Notes: a model not told the origin generated them from the sequence alone. A stretch of DNA of 64,000 nucleotides from Xenopus tropicalis (GCF_000004195.4 NC_030683.2:82786910-82850909), one strand, 5' to 3'. Shown: positions 1-11,545, counted from the stretch's first letter. A program made the numbers and translations.

Positions 1-25
1 GTGAAATAAAAAAACAACAATGTGT

Positions 26-551
26 TTAAAGTGGACCTGTCACCCAGACATAAAAAACTGTATAATAAAAGTCCTTTTCAAATTAAACATGAAACCCAAA
101 ATAATTTTTTTATTACCACATCCAAACCCATTATAAAAGCATTTTAAAATCCCAGCTGTCAATCATATAATGCCTGCCCCGCCTCTATGCCTTAGGCATA
201 GAGGTGGGGCAGACAGTTACTTTCACTTTCAATTCAGAACTTCTTAGATGTCGCTGCCCTCCTCACATTCGCCCTCCTCACATTCCCCCTCCCTCCTCAC
301 CATCTAATTGTGTAACCAGTGCATGGACATGGGCACTAGGGCACAGAAACTAGATTTTGGCAGGATGCAATGCCTGCTTTGATAACAGTGTCCACAAAAT
401 GGCCCCTGCCTGCTTGCTGCAATTGTGAATTCCAAGGCTGAAGAAAATAAGATTAAAATAATTTATATAGTGTAAGTAAAGTTTATTTTGCTTGCCAAAC
501 ACAATAGAAAACAATTTGAAATTATTTCTTAAGGTGACAGGTCCGCTTTAA
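26..551. mobile_element. TTAA-flanked MITE with AGTGGACCTGTCACC ends
   Basis: The termini are inverted: AGTGGACCTGTCACC just inside TTAA at 26-29, and its complement (one mismatch) just inside TTAA at 548-551. The TTAA target duplication and short inverted ends fit a non-autonomous Kolobok- or piggyBac-type DNA transposon. A hairpin at 174-212, with arms around CTATGCCT/AGGCATAG, sits in the left half. No transposase reading frame is present. Confidence 0.8.
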
Positions 552-798
552 GTTGCCATTGAAAGTGTGTGAACTAGTAAACAATAATGTGGTTAACTTC
601 CCCTTGAAAGGCTGTCACAATTTTATTTCGATGGCACTGCACTGATGGTGCAACAATCAATCACTTCACAGATACTTCAGACATTTCCTCTACTTGATGA
701 GGGTAACACTAGCATAGTATTTGCAACATCCAGAGGTAGTACTCAAATACTGGTAGTCCCCAAAACTAGAATGATGCTACCAGTCATGAATTACTCCA

Positions 799-1691
799 GC
801 AATCTCCTATTTCTTTTTTTTTTTGTAACTTACAATTTTTATTAGGAAAATTAGGGGGTACAGAAAGGAAAAAAGGGAGGGGGGGTTAGCAATTTCACTT
901 CCACAGGTGGGCATAGCATTGTAGAACATGTTATATCCTTAAATTATACATTTGTCGTCTGTTACAATCATATATTGAAGTGAGAGGAAAGGAAGAAAGA
1001 GGGAGAGAGAACGAGAGGTATAAAGATGTATGAAATTTAGGTAAGGTAGAGAGGGGAGGGGGAAGAAAACAATAACTGTCAGCCTTAATAGTTTTAAAGG
1101 TATATAGTGATTGAACCAGAAAGTTTATAACTTAAGTATGTTAGCTCCATAAAGATTGTTCTATACATTGCTGAGTGGTTAGTTGGAGTGGCCCCTGAAC
1201 TCCCAAATTGACCAGATCTTTTGGAAGGCAGCAGATTTATTTTGTATAAAAGCTATCCTATCTTCAAATCGTCTGTTGCTGTTTACTCTAGCTACAATTT
1301 CAGGTATAGTGGGAGGATCTATGATTTTCCAATTGGCTGCTATAGCTATTCGAGTAGCTGTTAGAACATGGTTGGCTAAGATCTGGGAGTATTTAGGAAG
1401 TCCAGGGAATGGCCTCCCCAGCAAGTATGTGATTGGATCTTTCGGCAGAGTTTGGGTAGTTAGATTGGTTAGTAGGTTTGCAATGTTGTCCCAAAGAGTC
1501 TGTATTTTCGGACAGGTCCAGAAGATGTGGTATAGGGTACCTTCCTCCCCGCAGAGTCTCCAGCAGGTGTTGGGATGGTCTGGGAAGAGAGCATGTAGTC
1601 TGTCCGGAGTGTAGTACCAGAACATTAATATTTTATAAATGTTCTCCTTTTGTCTGGCCCATTTGTTAACATACCGCAATCTCCTATTTCT
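799..1691 (-). mobile_element. 5'-truncated L1-type retrotransposon with target duplications
   Basis: A 16-bp direct repeat, GCAATCTCCTATTTCT, lies at 799-814 and 1676-1691. Between them on the minus strand is the end of an L1-like ORF2, then about 330 bp of 3' UTR, then a poly(A) run (T-run at about 815-824). This layout is the signature of target-primed reverse transcription. About 860 bp remain, so most of the element was never copied. The perfect target duplication suggests a fairly recent insertion. Confidence 0.88.
1179..1675 (-). pseudogene. C-terminal fragment of L1-like ORF2 (reverse transcriptase protein)
   Basis: About 165 codons are open on the minus strand. The reading contains a C-x3-C-x7-H-x4-C motif (CWRLCGEEGTLYHIFWTCP), followed by a W-containing stretch. 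That is the cysteine-histidine motif at the C-terminus of L1-clade ORF2 proteins. The endonuclease and RT catalytic domains are missing because the copy is 5' truncated, and the first two codons come from the target duplication, so the fragment cannot work. The surviving part has no stops or frameshifts, consistent with a young copy. L1 or the related Tx1 clade are both possible; the motif spacing favours L1. Confidence 0.85.
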
Positions 1692-2060
1692 AATCCACTT
1701 GAGTCCCCATGCTGGCAGGTTACACTGTGTGGTACTAACTCTCCTGGTACTAACACTTCTGATTCTTAAGAAGCTACTCTGATCCTAGTTATCACTCCTA
1801 TAGCAAGCTATTACAGAAACTTTCTGTACACTGAGGCCTACCTCCACCTCAGGCAAGACCTTTACTCTTCTACATGTGTTTGGTTATAGAACTTGTGAAT
1901 CCATTCAGTTAATTAGATAAATGCTTTCTGATTTTTGCATTTATCCCATAAATGTGCATAAACACAGCAACTTTAGCAGTGTAGCAGCAGAGGGAGACTA
2001 GGTAGGTGACGCTAATAATAAATTCAAGCATGGAAGGTACACTCTTTACTGGCATATAGC
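1692..2060. other. No feature seen
   Basis: AT-rich sequence after the L1 target duplication. I see no open frame, repeat end or RNA gene. Confidence 0.6.
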
Positions 2061-2322
2061 CACTATTTTGGGATTTGGTCGAAACCCGAATCCTTTGTGA
2101 AAGATTCTGCCGAATACCAAATTGAATGCGGATCCAAATTAAGCCATAGAAGGGCTAAAAAAATTTCAACTTCCATGTTTATGTGACAAAAAGTCACATG
2201 ATTTTAAGGATTCTTGATTCAGTTTGGCCAAGACCATGGATTTGGGCAAATCCAAATCCTGCTAAAAAAGGCTGAATCTTGGCCGAATCCTGAACCAAAT
2301 CCTGGATTCGGTGCATCCTAGT
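2061..2322. mobile_element. Degenerate 'gattcggtgcatcct' MITE
   Basis: The segment is built from repeated gattcgg/ccgaatcc words in both orientations and ends in GGATTCGGTGCATCCTAG, the end of a common frog and fish MITE family. The left end is decayed. A short fragment of the same family is at about 40868-40945. Confidence 0.6.
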
Positions 2323-4155
2323 TAGTACACACATCAGCTTCATGCAATTTAATAAATGATGTAGCAAAAAAATTGCACTTTCAGGTTCATGATGAAGACA
2401 AATTACAATTTAACTTTTACACATTCCTCATAATATTATCTGTTCCATACTGTTCCATATACACTCATTTTTAATAGTCAGTCAAGGTTAGTTTTTTAAA
2501 GCATCTTTAATACTGTTCAGACATTTTTATACCTGACATGTCATTTTTGTGATGCTTCTCAAATATTCTTGCACATACTGTAGATAAAATGAGTCTTGAA
2601 TTTTACATGTTATCTAATCAAAAAAGCATGAAATAAAAACTGCTTATTTTATCCCTCAGGTGCTGAAGGAATACTTAATGCATTTCAGTATAATGTATTA
2701 TAGAACTCTCTGGAGCCAGAGTGTTAACCAGTGCGTCTCAAATGGATAGAAGGGTTAATGCATTTTCCAGTGCCTAAGGGAAGCCAATACTGTGCAGATA
2801 AGAGAGACTATAATAAGCTGTCACTGTGTCACTTACCAGGGCTATGACAGTGTCACTGTGACAGCTTATTATCACCCCCGGTGACATCCTCTTCCATGGG
2901 ATCAGCCCCTCACAAGCTGCATATTTCAAGAGTTGAGAACAACAGAACCACGACTCTGCAAAAGTGTCAGAAAAGTTCATAGAGGTCAGCAGAGACACTT
3001 CAGAACGTGTCTCACAAGACTACGGTCCCAGAGCCCAGTCTCCTAATGCACAGCTTAAGAAAAAGGGATAACAGAGGCTAGCGTGTGTTGGCATACGCTT
3101 GCCATTGTGGACTAAAGACTGACTGGAACTGAGCTTGACCTTATCCCGTAGGAGACTGGTAATTCCCTTACCTTTAAAAATGATGGCCATTTGTAAAATC
3201 CGAGGTGCAGTTAATGAGGGGAAAAGAGCTATAAACCAATATAACAACCCACCAATCCTACTTTTTCACATTTTGCTACAGTATATTTGTATGACTTTTT
3301 AATAGAATACATTTAAGTGACAAACTCACTCTATTTATATATATATAGACTTTACATTTACTTTTTAATAAATATTCAGTAATACATAATGGAAAAGGTC
3401 ATTGCAGATGGAACCTTATTTATCAGCATATGGACCAACAGACAAATATAACCATCAGATATATCCTAAAAAGGCACACAGCCTCACCTATAATAATGAA
3501 AGCTTGTAACCAACATGATGGGGAAAAAATATATATACATACACATGTGCGAATGTCAATTCGACAGAATTTGTTTCACTGATAGCTGTTCAGTGGTATT
3601 GTTATTTATTAATGGGAAGGCAAAATTGCTGAATTATTATTTGCAGCCAGGTGCAATACTTTGTGGACTTGGACTTGACAGGCATCACTGTTTTATGCAG
3701 TAGAAAATAACCTGCAGAGCAGGCACAATTGCTGAATAGCTATGGAGTCCAACTCTCTGTCAGGCACCACTGGTTGTGCACCATACTGGAGGTGCTAGGA
3801 GCTATATCTAAAAGTGCCAGGCACAACTCCAGGTAAAAGTTTTCTAAAAGTAAAGTTGATCAATATAATGACTTACATATTCTAATCTTGAATGATAATG
3901 GCATTCATGTGCCACTAGTACAGAAGGACTATTCCCAACAGTGATAGAACTGCCAGTTTATCTTATACAAAACAAATGAAACATTCTATCAATGTATGTG
4001 TTTCTGATCACCTTATTTTCACTACTGGGATAATATTGTGTAGATGCAGCCAAAGCAGATTTGCGCTATAATGTTTCAGAGAGGACCCTAAAGAAATGTA
4101 CATCAAGCCTGAGTTTATGAAAAGGGATATATTGGGCATTCTATTTACATGTTTA
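2323..4155. other. Mostly featureless; one short inverted repeat
   Basis: AT-rich DNA without convincing coding sequence. The only structure I see is an inverted repeat with 22-nt arms at 2811-2832 and 2850-2871 (20 of 22 matching), around TAATAAGCTGTCAC. Confidence 0.5.
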
Positions 4156-4158
4156 CAC

Positions 4159-4544
4159 TAGTGATGAGCGAATCTTTTCCGTTTTGCCGAAAAATTTGCG
4201 AATCTTTCAAAAGATCCGCAAAACGGTGAAAAATTTGCGAAACGGCGAAAATGTTGTGCGCCAAAAAAAATTGTTGCCCGGGGCTATTATTTTGTCACAC
4301 GGCTATTCTTTTGTCGCCCGCGGCTATTACTTAGTCGCGCGCCTATTCTTTTGCCGCCCGCGGCTATTATTTCGTCACGCGGCTATTCTTTTGACGCCCG
4401 TGACTATTCTTTTTTGACGCCAGCGACAATTTTTGGACGTGCCGCGAACTTTTCCGCTGCAAATTTTTTCATCCATTTCACGAAACAATCCGCCAATGGC
4501 GAAACACGTAAATTCATGCCTGGCAAAACATTTCGCCAACACTA
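4159..4544. mobile_element. 'gatgagcgaat' MITE with internal tandem repeats
   Basis: It starts TAGTGATGAGCGAATC and ends in CGCCAACACTAG, with TA at both borders, as expected for a TA-target DNA transposon. The middle (about 4276-4432) is an array of roughly 20-bp units of the form GGCTATTCTTTTGTCGCCCG. Related copies are at 6472-6732, 11197-11392 and, as a fragment, about 62575-62656. Confidence 0.65.
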
Positions 4545-4679
4545 GTTTACACTAATATTGTCAGGTTCAGAGTTCCAGGTCTATGAGGAAAAGTTTGCCC
4601 AAGTCTAGTATTCCATAGCAACCAATCTGTGGTTCTAGATAATTCCTTCAAACAAGGGACAAGTAATTACTGCTGATTT

Positions 4680-4865
4680 CCAATAACAGTGGTTACTGAG
4701 AGAAAGCCAAGGAGCAGGACTTGCTGCAAATCAGTGTTTATTCACACAACATGTATCAAGTGGCACTAGATAAAGAGTATGTAGCTTGAAACATGTTGTT
4801 TGAATAAACACTGATTTGCAGCAAGTCCTGCTCCTTGGCTTTCTCTCAGTAACCACTGTTATTGG
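4680..4865. repeat. 186-bp foldback, possibly PLE-derived
   Basis: Arms of about 75 nt (4680-4754 and 4790-4865) are near-perfect inverted repeats around a loop of about 35 nt. The right arm begins with CTTGAAACATGTTGTTTGAATAAACACTG. This resembles the GAAAC-then-AATAAAC module at the ends of the Penelope-like relics elsewhere in the window, so I infer a head-to-head PLE end. Confidence 0.6.
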
Positions 4866-5770
4866 CTTTTGCATTTACACCTGTGGTGGGGGTGTCACAC
4901 TGAGATTGAGAGCCTGGCTGATCCACACTCAGTCTCCTTCACAGGTTTAATTACTGCTGATTTATTGCACAGTTACTAGACCTTTAGCATACTTTTTGCC
5001 TCATCACATTACCCCCTAAGTAGGTAATATTATTTGTTGTACAGTTATTCAAGGCATTAAAACCACATGCATTCACCACTTTATATTATGATTATATCAA
5101 ATTATATATGCTCTTTTAAATTGGTTAAGCATTGGTTTTACTTCCATTTAGTGCAGTTCCTATTGCAACAATGGCAGATGCTAAGATGTATCAATAATTT
5201 TTGGCTGTGGTGATGGACTACTAGATATCTTGAACTGGTTGATGCAGCAGCACTAGCCACAATCAATGCTTCACTTGTAGGTAGGGCATGTTGGTAGGTG
5301 AGCCATGATTCCTATACTGATGGATATCCATAGTGTATCCCTACAGAGTAGTAGAGTATTGGAATCACAAACAAAGGCATAATAACTACTGTTTAGATTT
5401 TTATTATGCATCCACAAAACATGTGAAGAGGGCCTTTCACTGGATGTCGGTTAGGGACATCTGGAGATGAACCTCTGTATAAGTATTACCTACTGTGTAT
5501 TAACCCAATATACAGTATGAGGATATCCACAGTGTATTAGTCTACTCCTAAACTCTTAAAAAAACCTCCATGCCTTACTTGATGATATCATGGATAAGCT
5601 CTTAGCAATGTGATCCACCAAGTGCAGTGCAGTCTTCTGTCCAGTAGGCTAGATCCAGCAATGGTTCAGAAAATAGATTTGCTACAAAACAAGTTTTAAT
5701 GTGAGTATTGCAGCCTAACTACATCCCCAGAAACACAATGCCAGACATTGTTGGAGATGTTCTTAAAGTG
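4866..5770. other. No feature seen
   Basis: I find no open reading frame or transposon end. Two short similar words, gatatccatagtgtat near 5324 and gatatccacagtgtat near 5523, are too short to interpret. Confidence 0.5.
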
Positions 5771-5771
5771 T

Positions 5772-6010
5772 TTAAAGGTAAAAACTAAGTAAGCTCTATT
5801 AGAAAGGTCTATGTAATACACCATAAACACTTTCAGAACTGCTGCTCTGAGGCTTCCTTCTCTCAGAAAAATCTTTCAGGGCATGGCACAAGCCTGCTTA
5901 GTTTGCTCATCTCTCTTCACTCCCCCTCCTTCTGCTTTCCCGCCCTCCCCTCTAAGCTGTAATCTGAGCTGAGAGCTGTTCTCTGCCTGCACACGGCTCC
6001 CTGGAAGTCC
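5772..6010. mobile_element. Partial TTAA-family MITE (aactaagtaagct type)
   Basis: It starts TTTAAAGGTAAAAACTAAG and continues through GCTGTAATCTGAGCTGAGAGC, words I associate with a common frog TTAA MITE. The right terminus is missing, so the copy is truncated. Confidence 0.5.
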
Positions 6011-6154
6011 CTGCCTATCCGCCCCTGGTACTAGGTGGGAACCAAAGAATGTAAGCTATGTGCTCCCTCACCTTATATAAACTAGGGACAGAGACACACT
6101 ATTCCTGGGTCAAGAGGAATACCTCTTTTCATTCAGCATCAGCATCAAGAAATT

Positions 6155-6335
6155 ACACGACCCTCACCCGACCCTAACCAGCTCCCAACTCGCAGCCTAC
6201 CTGACCCAGCTTCCTCCCTCTATTTATAGACCCATGTCGGCCCTGCCCCGCAATGGCATCACAAAAAGAGACGGGGCTGTTGCCTATAAATTAGAGAGCT
6301 GGAAGAGGAAGCCGGCAGTGTAAGGTTATGGCAGA
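6155..6335. repeat. Probable palindromic MITE fragment
   Basis: CTTCCTCCCTCTATTTATAGA on the left and GCCTATAAATTAGAGAGCTG with GGAAGAGGAAG on the right are roughly inverted. The segment is richer in C and G than its surroundings. I do not see clean termini. Confidence 0.35.
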
Positions 6336-6471
6336 AGCACTCAACGCATACAGAAACATTTGCCAATGATACACTAATATGATAGGAATACACAATTGAT
6401 GAATTTTAGGAAGAAAGAAGAGTAAAGCCTTTTTTGGTGTGTTAGATAAAGGGAGGCACCAATAATAGTTA

Positions 6472-6732
6472 TTGGTGATGGGCGAAATAGTTCGGTAGGC
6501 ATGGCTTTGCGGCTATGCCATTGACTGACATTTCTGGGAAACGGGGGACAAAATAGCTATGTAAAAGTTTGTCAACATTGCCGAGCAAGTCAAAAAATAG
6601 TTACGCACATCAAAAAAATGACGCGTGCAACAATTTTTTTCGATGCGAGACATTTTCACCACTTCTCAAATCTTTGCAAAGATTTGAGAAGTTTTCGGTG
6701 AAGTGAAACGGGACAGATCCGCTCATCACTAA
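6472..6732. mobile_element. 'gatgagcg' MITE, second copy
   Basis: The left end TTGGTGATGGGCGAA matches the complement of the right end, CCGCTCATCACTAA. A perfect 32-bp palindrome, ACTTCTCAAATCTTTG plus its complement, lies at 6661-6692. Confidence 0.65.
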
Positions 6733-7617
6733 TAGCCATAACTAAGCAAAAAAGGGCATCTACTAAGCTGAGACCCTTTCTAGCCAGGAAAGTCAAATAT
6801 TTTCACATTTAGCAGAACATCCCTTGTGCTAAAACACTGTTTTATTGAGTACTGCAGCCTCATTAACAACATTCTTTAATCTCATGAAGCCTTCGTTGCA
6901 TTAAAACACAATCTCTCTAATTGATACCAACCAGTTGTAATGCTAACTGCTGTTTTCTAGAAAACCTTGTATCCAAGCCTGTGTAGAGTAGGGAATTGAT
7001 ATACCTGTCATTTCTGTAAGACACATAACAACATCCCCCCAAATGTGCTGAATCACAGAGCAGTTCTATATTAAATGGGAAAAAGAGGCTTCATGCAGCT
7101 TATATCCATCACAGAGAGCGAGACTGTTTGATACCTGCATGAAATAGTCACTGCAGTGTATTATAAATCTGATGTTGGGGAAAATCTATTTCTACTGTTT
7201 ACAGACACATAATTTGGCGATTCTAAAGCCTTTTGCCAATTCCGTGAATCGAGAGCTCCCAATACAGCTTCCCACATGAATTTAGGATCTCTGTCTGCCT
7301 GCAGTGATCGATAAAGAATTAGTCTAGAAATTCTACGCTTTATGTTTTCGGCTTCTGTACCAGCCCAAGGCAACCGCAGCCCTTTAACAGTGAAGATCTG
7401 TATCCCTGAATATGCACCCAGTATCTTCCCATTTTCTTTTCTGCTGATTCACAGAACATGCTATGGGCAGCTGCCACCGGAGCTTCAATATATATATACA
7501 ATAGCAAATTTAATATACAAGTTATTAAATCAGGTTCACATTACATGGCATCCAAATTGAATAAGATTCAGATGTAACCTCACTTTCTTGACAATTTTTG
7601 ATGATTTTTGAAAACCC
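6733..7617. other. No feature seen
   Basis: Short frames on both strands here have no recognisable motifs. I see no repeat boundary before the TTAA at 7618. Confidence 0.5.
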
Positions 7618-8071
7618 TTAAAGAATAAGTAAACTTTTTTTTATCTTTTAATAAAATTACTCTAAACAGCTTCCCAGAATTGCTTACCTTTGTCCCTCTG
7701 TTCTTTCTGACCTGGTTCCTCAGTTACAAGCTGCTCGATTCCTCTCCTTCCTTGTTCAGAATGAAGCCCCGCCCCCACTTCCTCTTCAGGTCTCTCATCA
7801 AGACAAAAACCCTGCTAATGCGCAGACTGGCTCCTGCGGCCTCCAGGCATGCACAGAAGGCTCTCCACTTCGACTACAGGTAGTCGATGTAATGAGAGAC
7901 CTGAATAGGAAGTGGGGGCAGAGCTTCACTCTGAACAAGGAAGATGAGGAATCGAGCAGCTTGTAACTGAGGAACCAGATCAGAAAGAACAGGGGTAAAG
8001 GTAGGCAATTCTGGGAAGCTGTTTAGAGTAATTTTATTAATAGAAAAAAAAAAGGTTTACTTATTCTTTAA
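7618..8071. mobile_element. Long palindromic TTAA MITE
   Basis: TTAAAGAATAAGTAAAC at 7618 is repeated in inverted form at the right end (GTTTACTTATTCTTTAA). The arms stay inverted for about 190 nt each, through words such as CAGCTTCCCAGAATTG and AGGTCTCTCATC. The whole 454 bp would fold as one hairpin. It fits a TTAA-target foldback MITE. Confidence 0.8.
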
Positions 8072-8576
8072 AGGAGAATGCAAGTCAAAATTTAAAAAGC
8101 ATACTGCCCAATAGTCCTCCTATTGTTTAGTAAAAACACCACACTTTTGGCTCACCTAATCAAATATTTACTCAGTCACACTTACTTCACATTTTCTAGA
8201 ACAGGCAGCCATCTCTAAAAAGGTATTCTCCCTTCCTTTCCCTCCTTGCTTCATACTGCACATGTGTTTCATTCCCTCCCCCCCCTCCCCTCTGCCAGAT
8301 CTGCTTCTGATTGGCTGGTGGGCATGTGTAGCTCAGAACAAGAGACAGGATCAAGTTACACACATGCCCAGAGAATAGGAAGGCTGCCACTGTCACCTAC
8401 AGGAAGGGGAGAGAGATTTCATTGATGTCACTGTAGTCTTCACACTGCTGTAGGCTGCCAGCACCATATCTCAGAGAAGCAAGCAGGGATCTGGGAATTT
8501 AGATATGCAGTAAGTACTTAAAAAGAATGCCTTTAGATTTACTTTTAATTTATATTAACCTTTCATTGTCCTTTAA
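8068..8576. mobile_element. Second TTAA MITE abutting the first
   Basis: It begins TTAAAGGAGAATGCAAG, using the same TTAA (8068-8071) that ends the preceding element, and ends TTCATTGTCCTTTAA at 8573-8576. The ends are imperfect inverted repeats. The middle holds a C-rich run at about 8277-8291. No coding capacity is seen. Confidence 0.75.
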
Positions 8577-10284
8577 GCTAAGCTTCTCAAAAGCAGCCCA
8601 GGGCACACTGAGCATGTGCAGGGTCACTGACATGGAAAAGATGGCACAAGATGTGAAAAATGGGAAATTGCTATAGATACATTTTATAGGATGGATCATA
8701 AACTATGGGCGTGTACAATAGCTCAGTATTTAAAATACAGCATTTCTAGTACTTTATTTACTTATTACCCAACAGTAGCTCCCTCCTACAATCTATCATT
8801 TCTGCATTATATTAAGAATGAGAAAAGATTGGAATTGAGGATGTTAAGTACCCATTAACCTTGCTTTAAAATGGGTCTATAAGCCTGTTGTAGCTATAGG
8901 TATCTAAATCAGTAAGGGTATGCTGTATTTCATGTACCAGAGACAGAGTGTGTCATACAAATAGATCTCTCATTTGATAAGGTTGCTAATAACAATCTGT
9001 TCCAATGGCCGTGGGTCAATGGTCATATCTTAATGTGGGCCTTAACAAACCTGTTGGGTTGCACCACGCCAGTGCAATCCTCACCCAAAGGATTTTCTAA
9101 CCTGAATAATAGATATATGGCAGATTTCTTGGCACATATTGGTCAAGCAGGCCATTGGGAGACCCCCAATACAGGGGCCAATAAACTAAATCTGCCAAAT
9201 CAGCAGCTTTTATCTTTTCTTGTAAGAGATGTAGGGCCTGTACTGTATATATATTCTGTTCAACAAATAATCTAAAATGACCCCAGTTACCAAAAGACTG
9301 GGAATAGTACACCAAATGGCAGTACTGTTAGAACTTAAAGGGAAAGGATACCCCTTGTTTAAGGTGAGCGCAATGATAGAACTTGCGCTGAACATACTTT
9401 TTGCATATTGTTTTAATTAGGGAATATTGTTAATTCTTGAGTTTACCAGAGAATACAGGAAAATTAAATCTGCTTCATGTATGTATGTATGTGAGGTAGA
9501 TAGGTTAGATAATTAGATTACCACTATACATCCCCTTCCCTTCACCCATTGTTTTTTAACCACTATCAGTGCACTGTAATCTAATTATCTATCCCACAAG
9601 GACCAAACATGGAGTACATTTTTGGTGAACTATAATGAATATTTGCTGAGAGAGAAGGCTTAGTACTGCAAATAGTGCAACTGTTATGAAAGCTTATGCT
9701 GTAATAAAGCAGTAACCATTTTGCTCCAAGATATAACAAAAGAGAACTTTGCAGTAGACTGCTGGATAATATAATGAGCAAAATGACTCAGTGGAAAGTA
9801 CTGCATCAAATATCCTATACAGGATACTGCTTCACATGTACATATATTATGGTTGCACTGCAAATAGCAGAAGAGCAGTATATTTCTGAGCACTCTACAA
9901 TTAAGACGTGCTCATGTACATACTGAAATTTAAAATATGGTGAGTTGTTTCTGTCTTTATGCCATAATCCTTATTATTTTCTTACTAGGACTCTCTAACA
10001 TTTAAAAATAAACTGCATTGGACAATGGTTTCTACAGAGAAAGCACATGATGTCATTAGGAAAAGGATTAAATAGACAAATATAATAGATAAAATGCATC
10101 ATCTAAGAGCACAGCACCCTGTTGACCCATACAGTTGCTTACAAAATAAAATCAAATAATTTGCAATTGTCTAAACTAAGCATAATTTAAAAAAAAAAAA
10201 AATTAAAGTTATGTGTGGAAATATGGTTGTATATACACTTGCATGGACCTTTGCAAAAATCCTCTGCAGTGTTCTACAGCTAGA
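8577..10284. other. No confident feature
   Basis: AT-rich. It has an ATGT microsatellite at about 9477-9492 and a short inverted repeat (GATAATTAGATTAC near 9509, complement near 9579). An A-run lies at about 10187-10202. Short frames show no motif. Confidence 0.5.
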
Positions 10285-10529
10285 TCTCTAGATTTCATCC
10301 AGGCAACTCTTGTACAGAATCTGCCATCACAACATCACCTGGCAGGACATTCCCCAACCTTGCTGCCCACTAACCATGAATAACCAGCAACGCTGCTTTA
10401 ACTAAAAGTTATGTTTCTCTAATCTTAAAGGGTGGCCTCAGGTGCACTGATTTTTTATGGGAAAAAAGACCCCCAGCAAATATCTTTTTGACAGTCTCAC
10501 CTCATAGTGTAAATCTTCCATCCCCTTTA

Positions 10530-10655
10530 CCAGTTTAGTTGCAGTCTCTGCACTCTCTCCAGCTCATTAATATCCTTCTTATGGACTGGAGCCCAAAACT
10601 GCACTGCATACTCAAGGTGAGGCCTTACCAGGGACCTATATTTTTACCTCTTGAG
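10530..10655 (-). pseudogene. RT C-terminal fragment of the same L2/CR1-like element
   Basis: The minus-strand translation gives [19 protein letters not shown] followed by [12 protein letters not shown]. This is the typical segment after the RT thumb in L2/CR1-type ORF2. Stops and frame changes follow at once. It lies about 450 bp from the catalytic block, with a TTAA MITE between them. Confidence 0.8.
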
Positions 10656-11027
10656 TTAAAGGAGAAAGGATGGTACAATCACTGGGGAGTGCCTAACATT
10701 TTTGCACCCGCCAGTGATTGTACCATTCTTTCTATGTAATCATTTAGCTTATTCCCCGGGCTGGTGCTCCTGTTAGGAGAAAACCGCCAGAACGACCTTC
10801 CTCTTTCTTCTGTCTGCCACTTGCGCATGTGCAGTATAAGGAAAAGTCAAATTCAACAAAAAAGCTGCCTTTTTCACTCTACTGTGCATGTGTCACCCCC
10901 AGGATTCCAAAGAGACAAGAGAAGGAAGAGGATTGCTTCCTTGCAGCTACCCCAAGCTGGTGCAGTTTAAGGGGTTTAAGGTAAGAGATTATCATAACTG
11001 GGGGGTGCCTAACATTTTGGCACTTTT
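10656..11027. mobile_element. TTAA MITE inserted in the L2/CR1-like element
   Basis: It starts TTAAAGGAGAAAGGATGG and contains CCCCGGGCTGGTGCTCCTG, paired Pu/Py blocks around GCGCATGTGCAGT, and CTGGGGGGTGCCTAACATTT, the body of a common frog TTAA MITE. The right terminus is lost in the T-run at about 11024-11034. A shorter copy is at 59232-59668. Confidence 0.7.
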
Positions 11028-11099
11028 TTTTTTTGCAACAAATTTGGAATTTTACAGCCAATCCATGTCTGGCAATAAAATAAGTTCACTACTAAGCAT

Positions 11100-11545
11100 T
11101 AAACCTTATTTTCTAAGCTCTCTGCACAATTTTGTGTCATCAACAAGAATGGAAACAGTACTTTCTATGCCCACCTTTAGGTCATTAATAAACAAGTAGT
11201 GATAAGAGAAACATTTCATCAGGCATGGATTTGCGGTGAATTTCAGCATTTCGCCATTGGTGGATTTTTTTGCGAAAAAAATTGCCATGGGAAACTTGCT
11301 GTGTGTCAAAAAAAATGCTGCATGCGACAACTTTTTTTGATGTGCGTCATTTTCGCAGTTTCACAAATTTTTCGCAGATTTGCTCATCACTATAAAAAAG
11401 TTAAAATGCAAAGGACTAAGGTCTGACCCCTGCCCTACTCCACTAACAACACTGGTCCAGTTAAAAAATGTTCCATTTTCCACCACTCTCTGTAATCTAT
11501 CCTTCATCCAGTTTTCCAAATACAAATATTTAGCATGTGGCATGA
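11100..11545 (-). pseudogene. RT catalytic core fragment split by a MITE
   Basis: Non-LTR retrotransposon reverse transcriptase on the minus strand. The upstream part reads NWTSVVSGVGQGSDLSPLHF, the conserved motif before the active site, although the usual P of PQGS is G here. After the 196-bp MITE the frame resumes with FINDLKVGIES and LVDDTKLCREL, where the usual [FY]ADD box is VDD. The insertion falls between RT motifs B and C, so no functional enzyme could be made. L2/CR1-like clades carry this combination of motifs. Confidence 0.85.
11197..11392. mobile_element. 'gatgagcaaat' MITE inserted between RT motifs
   Basis: The ends are TAGTGATAAGAG and CTCATCACTA, imperfect inverted repeats with TA at each border. 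The host RT reading frame lies on either side. It belongs with the copies at 4159 and 6472. Confidence 0.75.

Larger units (their letters stand above)
10285..11545 (-). mobile_element. L2/CR1-like non-LTR retrotransposon remnant, twice interrupted
   Basis: Three minus-strand blocks make up one decayed element in order: an RT block at about 11393-11545, an RT active-site block at about 11110-11196, and a C-terminal block at about 10290-10655. Two MITEs (11197-11392 and 10656 to about 11027) separate the blocks. Clade is inferred from the RT motifs; no 3' tail is visible. Confidence 0.8.

Noticed and set aside
1183..1614. 143-codon plus-strand frame
   Set aside because: It is antisense to the L1 ORF2 fragment, which has the recognisable C-x3-C-x7-H-x4-C motif.
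4276..4432. CRISPR-like short repeat array
   Set aside because: The ~20-bp units are contiguous and degenerate with no unique spacers, and they lie inside a eukaryotic MITE.
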